From positions 1-64,000 of the forward strand of contig JAAYCM010000088.1 in the NCBI GenBank assembly GCA_012729765.1: a DNA stretch of 64,000 bases, written 5' to 3'. This document shows, one piece after another, positions 23,948-32,962 of the stretch (the first letter of the stretch is position 1; each line of letters opens with the position of its first letter). Under the pieces are notes generated by a model that did not search any database, was not told where the DNA came from, and saw only the letters and a list, made by a program, of their open reading frames with translations. A program made the position numbers and the translations under genes. Origin of the DNA: Chloroflexota bacterium. GTDB taxonomy: Bacteria; Chloroflexota; Anaerolineae; Aggregatilineales; Aggregatilineaceae.

Positions 23948-25002
23948 TCAATCAGGTTCATATTGACGGAAAAGTGATTGGGCCGGGCCAGCCGACCTAT
24001 GTGATCGCCGAGGCGGGCGTGAATCACAAGGGCAGCCTGGAAGCGGCCCACCGCATGATCGATGAGGCCCGGCGTGCCGGAGCCGATGCGATCAAGTTCC
24101 AGACGTACAAGGCCGAGAAGCTGGTGACGCGCACCGCGCCGCGCTATTGGGACGATCCTGAGGCGAGCGGCACGCAGTACGCCATCTTCAAGCGCTCGGA
24201 CGCCTTTGGCGAGGCCGAGTATCGCGCGCTGTATGAGCACGCGCGGAGCGTGGGAATCACCTGGCTCTCGACGCCGTTCGATCTGGACGCGGTCCGGTTT
24301 CTGAACGAATTGGGGATGCCGGCCTTCAAGGTGGCGTCCGCCGACCTGACCAACTATCCGCTGCTGATGGCGGTGGCCGAGACCGACAAGCCGGTGCTCC
24401 TCTCGACCGGGGCCTCGACGCTGCCGGAGGTCCATGCCTCGGTAGACTTTCTGCGGCGGCACGGCTGCCGCGAGCTGTCGCTGCTCTACTGCGTGCTGAG
24501 CTACCCGACTGCCGACGAGGACGCCCATCTGCGGCGCATCCTGACGCTTCAGGCGGCGTTCCCCGACGTGCCGATCGGCTTCTCCGATCACACCATCCCC
24601 GACGACTGCGTGATCGTGCCGGCGGCGGCGGTGGCGTTGGGAGCGCACGTGATCGAAAAACACTTCACGCTTGACCGCTCGCTGCCGGGCGACGATCACT
24701 ATCTGTCGGTCGATCCGACGCAGTTGGCGACGATGGTGCGCAACTTCCGCATCATTGAGAAAGCGCTGGGCGATCCACATTTCGGCGTGCAGTTGAAGGA
24801 AGATGCAGCGCGCAGCTATGCCCGGCGCAGCATCGTCTCGGCGCAGTTTATCCCGATGGGGACGCGCATCACGCCGGAGATGCTGATCATGAAGCGGCCC
24901 GGCACCGGCATCCCGCCCTCGGAAGTGCCGCGCCTGGTCGGGCGCACGGCGACGGTCGATATCCAGCCGGATACCATCATTAACTGGGATATGGTCGATT
25001 AG
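23944..25002 (+). CDS. neuB: NeuB/PseI-type nonulosonate synthase
   Basis: A 352-residue enzyme that condenses phosphoenolpyruvate with a hexosamine-type sugar to form a sialic, pseudaminic or legionaminic acid. Residues 15-270 are the NeuB TIM barrel: VIAEAGVNHKGSLEAA, ADAIKFQTYKAEKL, FKVASADLTNYPLL, LLSTGAST and GFSDHTIP, with metal- and PEP-binding residues in EKHFTLDRSLPGDDH. Residues 285-350 are the C-terminal SAF (antifreeze-like) domain: ARRSIVSAQFIPMGTRIT and RPGTGIPPSE. The GTG start overlaps the upstream gene by four bases. Which nonulosonate is made cannot be read from the sequence; the PseG-like partner favours a 5,7-diamino type. Confidence 0.88.
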   Translation: MINQVHIDGKVIGPGQPTYVIAEAGVNHKGSLEAAHRMIDEARRAGADAIKFQTYKAEKLVTRTAPRYWDDPEASGTQYAIFKRSDAFGEAEYRALYEHARSVGITWLSTPFDLDAVRFLNELGMPAFKVASADLTNYPLLMAVAETDKPVLLSTGASTLPEVHASVDFLRRHGCRELSLLYCVLSYPTADEDAHLRRILTLQAAFPDVPIGFSDHTIPDDCVIVPAAAVALGAHVIEKHFTLDRSLPGDDHYLSVDPTQLATMVRNFRIIEKALGDPHFGVQLKEDAARSYARRSIVSAQFIPMGTRITPEMLIMKRPGTGIPPSEVPRLVGRTATVDIQPDTIINWDMVD

Positions 25003-25019
25003 GTGGCGCGCAGTGTGCG

Positions 25020-25979
25020 CTAGAACCAGTCCTGGCGCTTGAAGAGGAAGAGCAGCCCGCCGACTCCCAGCGCCATCAGGCCGAGCACAAACGGCACGCC
25101 ATAGGGGCTGTCGAAGGGCGGCCACGTTTGCGCGAAGTTCATGCCGTAAAAGCCGCTGATCACGGTCAGCATGCCGATGGCAACCGTGATCACGGTCAGC
25201 CGGTTGACGACAGTATTCAGCCGGTTTGAGACGGCGGACATATACAGGTCCATGACGCCGGTCAGCGTATCGCGGAAGGTCGTAACCATATCCGCGATCC
25301 ACATCAGGTGATCGGACACGTCGCGCAGATACGGCTCGATCGCAGCCATGTCGATCAGGTCGAGATCGCGGTGAAAGAGCCGGTTGGGGATTTCGCGCTG
25401 GGGCCAGACTACGCGCCACAGCTTCGCCAGCGAGCGCTTCAGCTCGAACAGGCGGCTGAGGTGTTTGCGCTGCGGATTGGAGAGGATCAGGTTGCCGAGC
25501 GCCTCGATCTCGCGCTCGATCTCGTCCAGCACCGGGAAATAGCCGTCTACAACCGCGTCCAGCAGCAGGTAGAGCAGGTAACTGGGCGACATGTCGAGAT
25601 GGCCGTTGGTCCGCTCCAGGCGCTCCTGCGTTTCGGTGATGGCTGGTTCCCCGGCGTCATGGAGCGTAACCAGATAGTTTGCCCCCAGGAAAATATCCAC
25701 CTCACGAAAGATCAGCTTGTGGTGCTGCCACCCGACCGGGTTCAGGATCAGAAAGACGTAACTCGAGTATTCCTCGACTTTGGCCCGCTGAAGCCGGTTG
25801 AGGGTGTCCTCAATCGAAAGGGGGTGGAAGCTGAAGACCTCGCGCAGCACCCGTTCGGCATCATCGCTGGTGATCTCCAGATCGACCCAGATCATGTCAG
25901 CTTCGCGCTTGAGCAGTTTGGGCAGATCGGCCAGTTCGGCAGCATGTGAGCCTTTGGCGTTGAACACGGTAACGGACAT
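25020..25979 (-). CDS. corA: CorA-family divalent-cation (Mg/Co) transporter
   Basis: A 319-residue CorA homologue that would form a pentameric inner-membrane Mg2+/Co2+ channel. The cytoplasmic funnel covers residues 1-250, including FHPLSIEDTLNRLQRAKVEEY, a typical CorA segment. Two C-terminal helices follow, with the signature YGMNF (the GMN selectivity motif) between them and a positively charged end (KRQDWF). AAAGGA lies about 10 bases before the ATG. It is convergent with neuB, only 17 bases away, and probably monocistronic. The periplasmic loop has the acidic-poor sequence AQTWPPFDSPYG, in line with many CorA proteins. Confidence 0.9.
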   Translation of the reverse strand: MSVTVFNAKGSHAAELADLPKLLKREADMIWVDLEITSDDAERVLREVFSFHPLSIEDTLNRLQRAKVEEYSSYVFLILNPVGWQHHKLIFREVDIFLGANYLVTLHDAGEPAITETQERLERTNGHLDMSPSYLLYLLLDAVVDGYFPVLDEIEREIEALGNLILSNPQRKHLSRLFELKRSLAKLWRVVWPQREIPNRLFHRDLDLIDMAAIEPYLRDVSDHLMWIADMVTTFRDTLTGVMDLYMSAVSNRLNTVVNRLTVITVAIGMLTVISGFYGMNFAQTWPPFDSPYGVPFVLGLMALGVGGLLFLFKRQDWF

Positions 25980-26005
25980 TGGCGGGCGTCCTTTCTGGCC
26001 GGTCC

Positions 26006-27127
26006 CTAGGGCCGGGGTGGGCCAATCAAACGCGCGAACAGGGCCAACAGGGTCTGTTCCTGGTCGGCCCAGTTGTAACGGGCTTCCACGACCTGGCGCG
26101 CCTGTGCTCCCATCTCGGCGCGGCGCGGATCGTCCTGGGCCAGCAGGGTCAGGCCGCGCGCGATGTCGGCGGGGTCTTCGATGTTCACCGGCACCGCCTG
26201 CCCGCCCGCCAGCTCCATCCAGAACGGGTTAGCGGTCATGAGCATCGGCAGCCCGGCGGCCATATATTCGAACAACTTGATCGGCCAGTTCACGGCGCTG
26301 TTAAGCTGCGGTCGCAGGCTCATCAGCCCGATGTGAGATTTCGCCAGCAGGCCCGGAATCTGTTCGTGCGGCACGTAGCCCCACAGCCGCACCCGATCCC
26401 CGGCGGCAGCGCGCACCTGCGCTTCATACGCGGCTGAGGCAAACGCCCCGACAATCCACAATTCGACGTTCAGAGCCGGATCAAGCTGCTCGACCGCCTG
26501 CACCAACTCCAGAATGCAGCGATCGGCCTGGGCGACCCCGGCATACACCGCGATCAGCCTGCCATCCGGCCCGCGAATGCCCGGCGCGGCGGGCCGCCAG
26601 CGCTCCACCTGCGGCACGTTGCGGACGATGATTGGCTGCTGGCGCGGGAAGCGGCCCGCGATCTGCTCGAAGGCGGCGATGATCGCGTCGAAGCGGCCCA
26701 CGATGGCGCGCTCGTAGCGGTCGTAGACCCCGGCGATCAGGGGACGCAGCCCACGCGGAATCCAGGCTTTGTCCCGAATCTGGTAGGGCACGTGCTCGTG
26801 CACGTCATAGACCACGCGCCGCCCGCCTACTTTGAGCAGCAGCCCGACCAGGGTTAGCTCCGGGTCGTGCAGCAGGTAGACATCGGCGTTTTCGCGGCGG
26901 GCCTGCCGCCATACACCCGGCAGGCGGAACCAGCGCCGCCACGCTTTTTCGGCGGGGGGACGCGGGGGCAGGGGCCTGAGCTGCACCCCGTCGATCACTT
27001 CGTCCGGCGCGCCCTGGCCGAGCAGCGTTACCCGGTATCCGGCGCGCGCCAGCGATCGCGCTTCTTTGTGGAAGATGCGCGAGTCGAAGGGATTGTGCAC
27101 GGTGGTCAGGATGCAGATTGATGGCAT
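26006..27127 (-). CDS. Family 4 glycosyltransferase
   Basis: A 373-residue GT-B retaining glycosyltransferase. The ATG at 27127 is chosen because TGGAG lies 5 bases upstream. The N-terminal domain begins PSICILTTVHNPFDSRIFHKEARSL, typical of GT4 enzymes that take nucleotide-sugar donors. The C-terminal donor-binding part has AVYAGVAQADR, RLWGYVPHEQIPGLLAKSHIGLMSL and the KLFEYMAAGLPMLMT motif, in which the glutamate contacts the nucleotide-sugar. It lies near the nonulosonate cluster but on the other strand and separated by corA, so a link to that glycan is only possible. Donor and acceptor unknown. Confidence 0.82.
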   Translation of the reverse strand: MPSICILTTVHNPFDSRIFHKEARSLARAGYRVTLLGQGAPDEVIDGVQLRPLPPRPPAEKAWRRWFRLPGVWRQARRENADVYLLHDPELTLVGLLLKVGGRRVVYDVHEHVPYQIRDKAWIPRGLRPLIAGVYDRYERAIVGRFDAIIAAFEQIAGRFPRQQPIIVRNVPQVERWRPAAPGIRGPDGRLIAVYAGVAQADRCILELVQAVEQLDPALNVELWIVGAFASAAYEAQVRAAAGDRVRLWGYVPHEQIPGLLAKSHIGLMSLRPQLNSAVNWPIKLFEYMAAGLPMLMTANPFWMELAGGQAVPVNIEDPADIARGLTLLAQDDPRRAEMGAQARQVVEARYNWADQEQTLLALFARLIGPPRP

Positions 27128-27268
27128 ATGCGCTCCAGGGGTCACTGCGCCGCGAGGCTCTGTCGATTATAGCGGATTCGCTGCGCGCCGGGTGGTTCCA
27201 TCGCGCCTGACTTTTGCCGTATACTGAGGGCACGGCTTGTGACTAATATTTTATGAAAGGAGACGGCA

Positions 27269-28051
27269 TTGTTAGAGGTCGTCAACCTGAATCAGAAGCT
27301 CGACAAGGCCACCTGGAAGGCGCGGCGGTCACACTATCAGCAGCGGCTCTACGACCTGCAGTGGGCCGCGTACGATGCGCGCGTGCCGACCGTCATCGTG
27401 TTTGCTGGCTGGGATGCGGCGGGCAAGGGGACGTGTGTGCGGATGCTGACCTCGCGGCTGGACCCGCGCGGCTTCACCGTCTGGCCGATCCGCGCGGCGC
27501 GCACCCACGAGCAGAAGCGGCCCTGGTTGTGGCGCTTCTGGAACAAGCTGCCCAACTACGGGCACATCGCTATTTTCGATCAAAGCTGGTATGGGCGCGT
27601 GATCTTCGAGCCGGTGGAGCACGGCCTGCCCGAAGCCGACGTGCTGCGCGCCTACAATGATATTGTCGATTTTGAACGCCTGATCGCGCTGGACGGCACG
27701 ATCATTGTCAAATTCTTTTTGCATATCTCGGCCAAAGAGCAGGCGCGGCGTTTTAAGAAGATCGAGGCCGACCCGCTCGAAAGCTGGCGGCTGGCACCCG
27801 AAGACCGGGAGCGAAATCGCAACTATGACCGCTGGCTCCAGGTTTACGAGCACATGCTGGAACGGACCGATACCAGCTTTGGCCCCTGGACGATTGTCGA
27901 GGCGACGAGCCGCTGGTTCATGCTCGACAAAGTGTACCGCACGCTGATCGCCAGCCTGGAGGCGCGGCTGGGCGAGCTGGACGTGCTGCCGCCGGCGATT
28001 AGTGAAGCGGAAGCGCTGCAAGAGGAAAGCGTGTTGGTCGAGGAGAGCTAG
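27269..28051 (+). CDS. PPK2-family polyphosphate kinase, copy 1 (variant lid motif)
   Basis: A 260-residue PPK2-family protein, which transfers phosphate between polyphosphate and nucleotides. Start TTG at 27269 with AAAGGAGA upstream. Walker A is GWDAAGKGT (47-55). The Walker B/lid region reads FDQSWYGR, so Gln105 replaces the arginine of the usual DRSWYGR. WRFWNKLP and VKFFLHIS are also family motifs. It is followed after two bases by a second PPK2, and the two align without gaps over the first 110 residues. Class II PPK2 (polyphosphate:AMP phosphotransferase) is a fusion of two such domains in which one is degenerate; this pair could be an unfused equivalent. Catalytic activity of this copy is uncertain because of the Arg-to-Gln change. 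Confidence 0.82.
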   Translation: MLEVVNLNQKLDKATWKARRSHYQQRLYDLQWAAYDARVPTVIVFAGWDAAGKGTCVRMLTSRLDPRGFTVWPIRAARTHEQKRPWLWRFWNKLPNYGHIAIFDQSWYGRVIFEPVEHGLPEADVLRAYNDIVDFERLIALDGTIIVKFFLHISAKEQARRFKKIEADPLESWRLAPEDRERNRNYDRWLQVYEHMLERTDTSFGPWTIVEATSRWFMLDKVYRTLIASLEARLGELDVLPPAISEAEALQEESVLVEES

Positions 28052-28053
28052 CG

Positions 28054-28824
28054 ATGCTGGAAACAGTCGATCTCACACAAAAACTGGACGCGGACGAGTA
28101 CCGCACGCAGCTTACGCTCTTGCAGGTGCGGCTGGGCGTGCTCGGCTTTCAGGTCTACCAGCAGCAGCGGCCCGTGATCATCCTCTTCGAGGGGTGGGAC
28201 GCTGCCGGCAAGGGTGGGGCGATCCGGCGGTTGACCGAGCGGCTGGACCCGCGCGGCTACGTGGTGCACGCGATCGCGGCCCCGCGCGGCGACGATGCCG
28301 AGCATCACTACCTGTGGCGCTTCTGGCGGCGGCTGCCCGAAGCCGGACAGATTGCGATCTTCGACCGGAGCTGGTACGGGCGGGTGATGGTCGAGCGGAT
28401 CGAAGGCTTTTGCACCGCCGACGAATGGCAGCGCGCCTACCGCGAGATCAACCAGTTCGAGCGCCAACTCGTGGATTTCGGCACGATCCTGGTCAAGTTC
28501 TGGCTGCATATCAGCCCGGAAGAACAGCTTGCACGCTTCGAGGGGCGGCGCGACACGCCCTACAAAGCCTGGAAGCTGACCGACGAGGACTGGCGCAACC
28601 GGGGCAAGTGGGACGCTTATTCCGAGGCGGTCGAGGATATGCTGCTGAAGACCAGCACGACCGCCGCGCCCTGGAGCGTGATCCCGGCCAACGATAAGTG
28701 GTTCGCGCGGGTGGCGGTGCTGCGCACGATTGTTAACGCCCTGGAGCACCAATTAGACCTGTCGTTTGAAAAAGTGGATGGGTCCGGGCGCAAAAAGAGC
28801 AGCCGGAAGAAGAAGAAAGCCTGA
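28054..28824 (+). CDS. PPK2-family polyphosphate kinase, copy 2
   Basis: A 256-residue PPK2 protein with the canonical motifs: Walker A GWDAAGKGG (47-55), FDRSWYGR (103-110), YLWRFWRRLP and VKFWLHISPEEQ. The C-terminus is a Lys/Arg-rich tail (GRKKSSRKKKKA) that could bind polyphosphate. The ATG follows the first copy's stop by two bases, with GAGGAGAG serving as ribosome-binding site, so the two are co-translated. Expected reaction: polyphosphate-driven phosphorylation of AMP or ADP/GDP, or the reverse; the class cannot be settled without alignment. A hairpin separates it from the convergent BTAD gene. Confidence 0.87.
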   Translation: MLETVDLTQKLDADEYRTQLTLLQVRLGVLGFQVYQQQRPVIILFEGWDAAGKGGAIRRLTERLDPRGYVVHAIAAPRGDDAEHHYLWRFWRRLPEAGQIAIFDRSWYGRVMVERIEGFCTADEWQRAYREINQFERQLVDFGTILVKFWLHISPEEQLARFEGRRDTPYKAWKLTDEDWRNRGKWDAYSEAVEDMLLKTSTTAAPWSVIPANDKWFARVAVLRTIVNALEHQLDLSFEKVDGSGRKKSSRKKKKA

Positions 28825-28835
28825 AATTGGATCAG

Positions 28836-28873
28836 AGCGCCCCGCCGGCTTGATCGGGCTGCTGCGGGGCGCT
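28836..28873. terminator. Hairpin between convergent ppk2 and BTAD genes
   Basis: AGCGCCCCG (28836-28844) and CGGGGCGCT (28865-28873) are perfect complements. No T-run follows on either strand, so it may act on both transcripts as a weak or factor-assisted terminator. Confidence 0.5.
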
Positions 28874-28887
28874 CACGATTGGCAGCG

Positions 28888-30135
28888 CTACAGTGACGCC
28901 TGAATCTCCTGCGCCAGCTCGGTCGTCTGCGGGGCCGGCGAGACGTTGAGTGAGTTCTTCAGTTCGGCTTCGAGACGCTGGTAAGCCTCAAGCGCCGTGC
29001 GGGGCCGGCCCAGATCACGATACAGCTCCATGATCGAGCGCGCCAGGTCCTCACGCTGCGGGCTGGTGGCGGCGGCGCGCAGATAGTAGCCCAGTGCATT
29101 CAGCTTGTCGTCGCGCGTCTTGTAGATGCGGGCCAGCCCGGCCAGCGCCTCGGCGTAGGTCATCGCCAATTCCTCACGCCGCTCCTGCACCCAATCCTGC
29201 TCCATCGTGCTCAGGAATGGACCGTGATACAGCTCGATCGCGTTCTGAAGCAGGCGAATGGCGTCGTCGTCCTCGGCGACCGCCGCGTTCTGGACCGCCT
29301 CGACGAACTTGAGCACGTCGTAATGCAGCTCCAGATCGGGCGAGATGCGATAGAAACCGGACCAGTAAACGGTCAGGTCGGTGCCCAGAATCTCGCTGAT
29401 CTTGCGCTTGGTGACATGAAAGACGTTGGTCGCCTCGCGCGTGGAGAGGGTGGGCCAGAAGGTCTGGAAGATTTCGTCGCGCGTGGTCATGCCGCGATCG
29501 ACGAAGTAGAAAAAGAGCGTGCGCGGCAGGACGCCATCCCAATGTTCGATCAGCCGCCCATTGATCAAGACGCGACCTGGCCCTAACGCGCGGACTTCGA
29601 GCACCGTTTTGCTGGCGGCGGAGACGTAATCCAGAATCATCTTGTCGGGATTGATCGGCACCAGCGCGATTTTGTCCTGAAGCGCCTCGCTGGTGAGAAG
29701 CTGCATCGGCAGCTCGCGCCCGCCCAGAATCACACGGGTGTCGCCCGATAGCTGGAGCGCCAGCGCCCTGATGAACGGGCTGACCTCGTCTTGCAGTGTC
29801 TGGTCGAAGGCATCGATAATCAGCCGGGTTTTACCCTGGCCCTGCAATAGTTTGGCGACTGCTTTGGCAGCGGCTTCTGGCTCGGCGGGAAATGCGGACG
29901 GTGTGCTCTTCAACTGAGCTTGAAAGGTGACCTGCAATTGGGCCAGTAACTCTTGCAGCGAGATTCCGGACCGGGGCACCGCCAGGAAGAAGATATGGGC
30001 ATCTGGTTCAGTCAGAACCGGGGCAAGCAGGCGATGCTGGCCGTAGAAGTCCGGATGGAGGATGACGAGAGTAACGTCAGGTGACAAACTATCTAGCTGA
30101 TCGTGCGCATAGACATACGCGTCGGGCAACTGCAT
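28888..30135 (-). CDS. BTAD-domain (SARP-like) transcriptional regulator with degenerate NTPase-like N-terminus
   Basis: A 415-residue regulator. The ATG at 30135 has GGAGG about 8 bases upstream; longer starts lack this. Residues 1-190 hold a region resembling the end of a STAND NTPase domain (LIIDAFDQ as Walker B-like, then VILGGRELP), but no Walker A motif is present, so nucleotide binding is doubtful. Residues 205-275 look like a winged helix-turn-helix (FFYFVDRGMTTRDEIFQTFWP). Residues 280-405 are the helical, TPR-like bacterial transcriptional activator domain (YHGPFLSTMEQDWVQERREEL and following repeats). Such proteins activate nearby or distant operons; the target here is unknown. It has its own consensus promoter with an inverted repeat near the start site. 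Confidence 0.78.
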   Translation of the reverse strand: MQLPDAYVYAHDQLDSLSPDVTLVILHPDFYGQHRLLAPVLTEPDAHIFFLAVPRSGISLQELLAQLQVTFQAQLKSTPSAFPAEPEAAAKAVAKLLQGQGKTRLIIDAFDQTLQDEVSPFIRALALQLSGDTRVILGGRELPMQLLTSEALQDKIALVPINPDKMILDYVSAASKTVLEVRALGPGRVLINGRLIEHWDGVLPRTLFFYFVDRGMTTRDEIFQTFWPTLSTREATNVFHVTKRKISEILGTDLTVYWSGFYRISPDLELHYDVLKFVEAVQNAAVAEDDDAIRLLQNAIELYHGPFLSTMEQDWVQERREELAMTYAEALAGLARIYKTRDDKLNALGYYLRAAATSPQREDLARSIMELYRDLGRPRTALEAYQRLEAELKNSLNVSPAPQTTELAQEIQASL

Positions 30136-30192
30136 GCTACAATCCTCCATCCTGTTCAGACAGGCCTGGTTTAGGAGATTAATCCGCCTCAA

Positions 30193-30264
30193 TCAATAAT
30201 GTTATACAGGCAGACTGATTGGCTTTATTGATAGCATTATACACACATGAGGAAAAGACCACAA
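30193..30264 (-). promoter_or_regulatory. Promoter of the BTAD regulator with overlapping inverted repeat
   Basis: Minus strand: -35 TTGTGG (30259-30264) and -10 TATAAT (30236-30241), spacer 17 bp, start near 30229. TCAATAA (30193-30199) and TTATTGA (30225-30231) form an inverted repeat across the predicted start, a possible operator for autoregulation. Confidence 0.55.
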
Positions 30265-30381
30265 CCCTTTGGTGTGTTGAACGCGAATTATAATATTGTT
30301 TGAGTATAAAGACATATTACTTGGGATGCCAAATAAGATGTCGGTTGCAGGGGCTATGCAAGAAGAGTGAGCGCCGGAGTT

Positions 30382-30696
30382 TCAGGATGTCGAACGCCGG
30401 GTTTGGGTGGGAGAAGTGGGCGAGCCGGTGAGCGTGGCAAACGGTGTGATCGCGTCCACCCCGGCTGCATCATCTGTTGCGATCTCGGTGCCGGTCTGAG
30501 TCGCGTCCCCGGTTGGGGTTGGGGTGACGGTGGCACGCGGGGGCGGCGTGGCGCTGCTCGGCAGGGTAGAGGTTGGCGTGGGGCTGGGCAGCGGCGTAGG
30601 GGCCGGCTCACCGGGTACGCGAAACGTTGCGCAGGCAAGGGCTGTCAGAATCAGGGCGATAGCAACCAGGGCAGCGCGGCGCGGGCGAGCAGTCAC
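30382..30696 (-). CDS. Small Pro/Thr-rich lipoprotein
   Basis: A 104-residue protein starting with GTG. It has a basic N-terminus (TARPRRAAL), a hydrophobic stretch and lipobox LTALAC, so it should be exported and lipid-modified at Cys22. The rest is a disordered Pro/Thr/Ser spacer (PTPLPSPTPTSTLPSS) with no recognisable domain. It starts 45 bases after the rel stop and may share its transcript. Similar Pro/Thr spacers occur in the lipoprotein at 7.8-9.2 kb and the M23 peptidase. Function unknown; it may be an anchor remnant that has lost its catalytic domain. Confidence 0.55.
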   Translation of the reverse strand: MTARPRRAALVAIALILTALACATFRVPGEPAPTPLPSPTPTSTLPSSATPPPRATVTPTPTGDATQTGTEIATDDAAGVDAITPFATLTGSPTSPTQTRRSTS

Positions 30697-30740
30697 AATT
30701 GGGCCGTCCCTCTCTGGGGCGAGGCATCGGGCCAGGGGCG

Positions 30741-32930
30741 CTAGACCGCCGTGCGGCGGAACGCTTCGACGACGTTGGGCAGGCGCTCGATCTTCGCCAG
30801 AATGCGCGCCAGCTGCTTCAGATCGCTGATCTCCATCGTCAGCTCAAAGGTCGCAATGTTCTGGCGCGTGCTGATATTGACGTTCGACATGCTGATATTT
30901 TCATCGGCGATCACCGCGCCGATGTCGCGCATCAGGCCCTCACGGTCATAGGCCACGATCAAAACCGGCACGGGGTAGGACTGCTCGCTAGACGGCGGCC
31001 AGGTCACATTGATGATGCGCTCCGGCTCGGTCGTGTTGAGGATGTTCTTGCAGTCGGCGCGGTGCACGGTTACACCCTTGCCGCGCGTGATGAAGCCGAC
31101 GATATCCTCACCATAGCTGGGATTGCAGCAGCGGCCCAGCGTGACCAGCAGCCCGCCGGTTTCATCGATGCGCATCCCCTCGGCCTTGACCGGCTCGCTG
31201 CGTACGACATTAGCTTCCAGGCGCTCTGGGCCGGCAGCTTCCGCCTCGCGCCGCTCGGCTTCCAGCAGGCGGAAACCGATCTGTGCGCCGGTCAGATCGC
31301 CGTAGCCGATCGCGGCCATCAAATCTTCGGCGCTGTTGTAGCCAAGCTGAGCCGCGATTGTCTCACGCGAGGACGAGGCCATCCCCAGCTTGCGCAGCTC
31401 GCGCTCCAGGATTTCCTTGCCGTCGCCGATGCTCTTCTCGCGGTCACGGCGCTTGAACCACTGCCGGACCTTGCTGCGGGCGCGCTGAGTCGTGGTGTAG
31501 CCGAGATCGGCGTTGAGCCAGTCCAGGCTTGGCCCGCCGCGATTGGCCGTCAGGATTTCAATCCGGTCGCCGTTTTTGATCTGGTAATCGAGGCCGACCA
31601 GCCGCCCGTTGACCTTCGCGCCCCGGCAGCGGTGCCCGACTTCGGTATGGATATGGTAGGCGAAGTCAATAGGCGTCGCGCCTTCGGGCAGGTCGATGAT
31701 GTCCCCTTTGGGGGTGAAGGCGTAAATCCGGTCGGGGGTGATCTGCTCGATCATGCCCTCGACAAAAACGTTGGCGTCCTGCTCTTCGCCGTCCTGGACC
31801 TCGTCCATCATGCGGCGCAGACGCTCCAGCCGCCGCTCGAAGGCGCTCTCCTGGCCCGACATGCCGCGCCCTTCCTTATAGCGCCAGTGGGCGGCGATGC
31901 CGTACTCGGCTTCCTCGTCCATCTCTCGGGTGCGGATCTGCACTTCGAGGGTTTTACCGTCCTTATCGAGCACGGCGGTATGCAGGCTGCGGTACGAGTT
32001 CTCTTTGGGCGACGAGATGTAATCGTCGAATTCGCCGGGGATCGCGTGGAAGATATTATGAATGATCCCCAAAGCCTGGTAGCATTCGGGGACCGTGTGC
32101 ACGATGATGCGAATGGCGCGGATGTCGTAAATCTGGCTGAAGGGCAGGTGTTTCCGATCCATCTTGCGATAGATGCTGTAGATGTGCTTGGGGCGGCCCT
32201 TGATCTCGGCTTCCAGACCCTCGCGCGCGAACTGCTCGCGGATATAGCCCGTGATGCGCTTCATGTAGGCTTCGCGGTCCGAGCGCCGCTCGTCGATCTG
32301 GTCGGCGATCTCGCGGTACTTATCCGGCTCCAGATAGCGGAACGCCAGGTCTTCAAGCTCCCACTTGACCTGCCAGATGCCGAGCCGGTTGGCGATGGGC
32401 GCGAAGATGTCGAGCGTCTCGCGGGCTTTCTCGGTCTGCTTGTGCGGCGGCATATAGCTGAGGGTCCGCATGTTGTGCAGGCGGTCGGCCAGCTTGATCA
32501 GGATCACACGGAAGTCGGACCCCATCGCCAGGAAGGTCTTGCGCAGATACTCGGCTTCGCGATCACGCGGCTTGCCGCCGTGCATCCCCTCGACGCCGGT
32601 CGGGAGCTGCTTCAGCTTGGTGACGCCGTCGATCAGCTCGGCGATTTTGGGGTCGAATTCCCGTTCCAGGTCTTCGAGTGTGACCCCGGTATCTTCGACC
32701 ACGTCATGCATCAGGCCGGCGGCAATGGTAACCGGGTCCATACCCATTTCGGCAAGAATCTGGGCGACGGCGACGCAGTGGATGATGTAGGGTTGTCCGG
32801 ACTTACGATACTGGCCCTCGTGTGCGGTGCGGGCGCGCTCAAATGCGCGCTCGATCAATATCTGATCGTGGCGAGGGAGATCGGGTAAGGCACGGAAGAT
32901 TTTGGTGAGGTCAACGGTCTGGGTTTGCAC
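30741..32930 (-). CDS. rel: Bifunctional (p)ppGpp synthetase/hydrolase Rel
   Basis: A 729-residue long RelA/SpoT homologue. The N-terminal HD hydrolase has the conserved HDVVEDTG. The synthetase domain (about 235-350) contains YDIRAIRIIV and ENSYRSLHTAV. A TGS domain (YAFTPKGDIIDLPEGATPIDFAYHIHTEVGH), a zinc-finger-like segment (LGRCCNPSYGEDIVGF with HRADCKN) and a C-terminal ACT domain complete the standard order. It makes and degrades the stringent-response alarmone, sensing uncharged tRNA on ribosomes. GTG at 32930 is chosen because GGAAAGG lies about 8 bases upstream. A longer TTG start at 32963 overlaps the predicted -10 box and is unlikely. Confidence 0.93.
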   Translation of the reverse strand: MQTQTVDLTKIFRALPDLPRHDQILIERAFERARTAHEGQYRKSGQPYIIHCVAVAQILAEMGMDPVTIAAGLMHDVVEDTGVTLEDLEREFDPKIAELIDGVTKLKQLPTGVEGMHGGKPRDREAEYLRKTFLAMGSDFRVILIKLADRLHNMRTLSYMPPHKQTEKARETLDIFAPIANRLGIWQVKWELEDLAFRYLEPDKYREIADQIDERRSDREAYMKRITGYIREQFAREGLEAEIKGRPKHIYSIYRKMDRKHLPFSQIYDIRAIRIIVHTVPECYQALGIIHNIFHAIPGEFDDYISSPKENSYRSLHTAVLDKDGKTLEVQIRTREMDEEAEYGIAAHWRYKEGRGMSGQESAFERRLERLRRMMDEVQDGEEQDANVFVEGMIEQITPDRIYAFTPKGDIIDLPEGATPIDFAYHIHTEVGHRCRGAKVNGRLVGLDYQIKNGDRIEILTANRGGPSLDWLNADLGYTTTQRARSKVRQWFKRRDREKSIGDGKEILERELRKLGMASSSRETIAAQLGYNSAEDLMAAIGYGDLTGAQIGFRLLEAERREAEAAGPERLEANVVRSEPVKAEGMRIDETGGLLVTLGRCCNPSYGEDIVGFITRGKGVTVHRADCKNILNTTEPERIINVTWPPSSEQSYPVPVLIVAYDREGLMRDIGAVIADENISMSNVNISTRQNIATFELTMEISDLKQLARILAKIERLPNVVEAFRRTAV

Positions 32931-32962
32931 GCTGGAGACCTTTCCGATCTTGGTATCTCTCA

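Noticed and set aside
30699-32888. Long plus-strand frame opposite rel
   Set aside because: Antisense shadow; Rel domains are intact on the minus strand.
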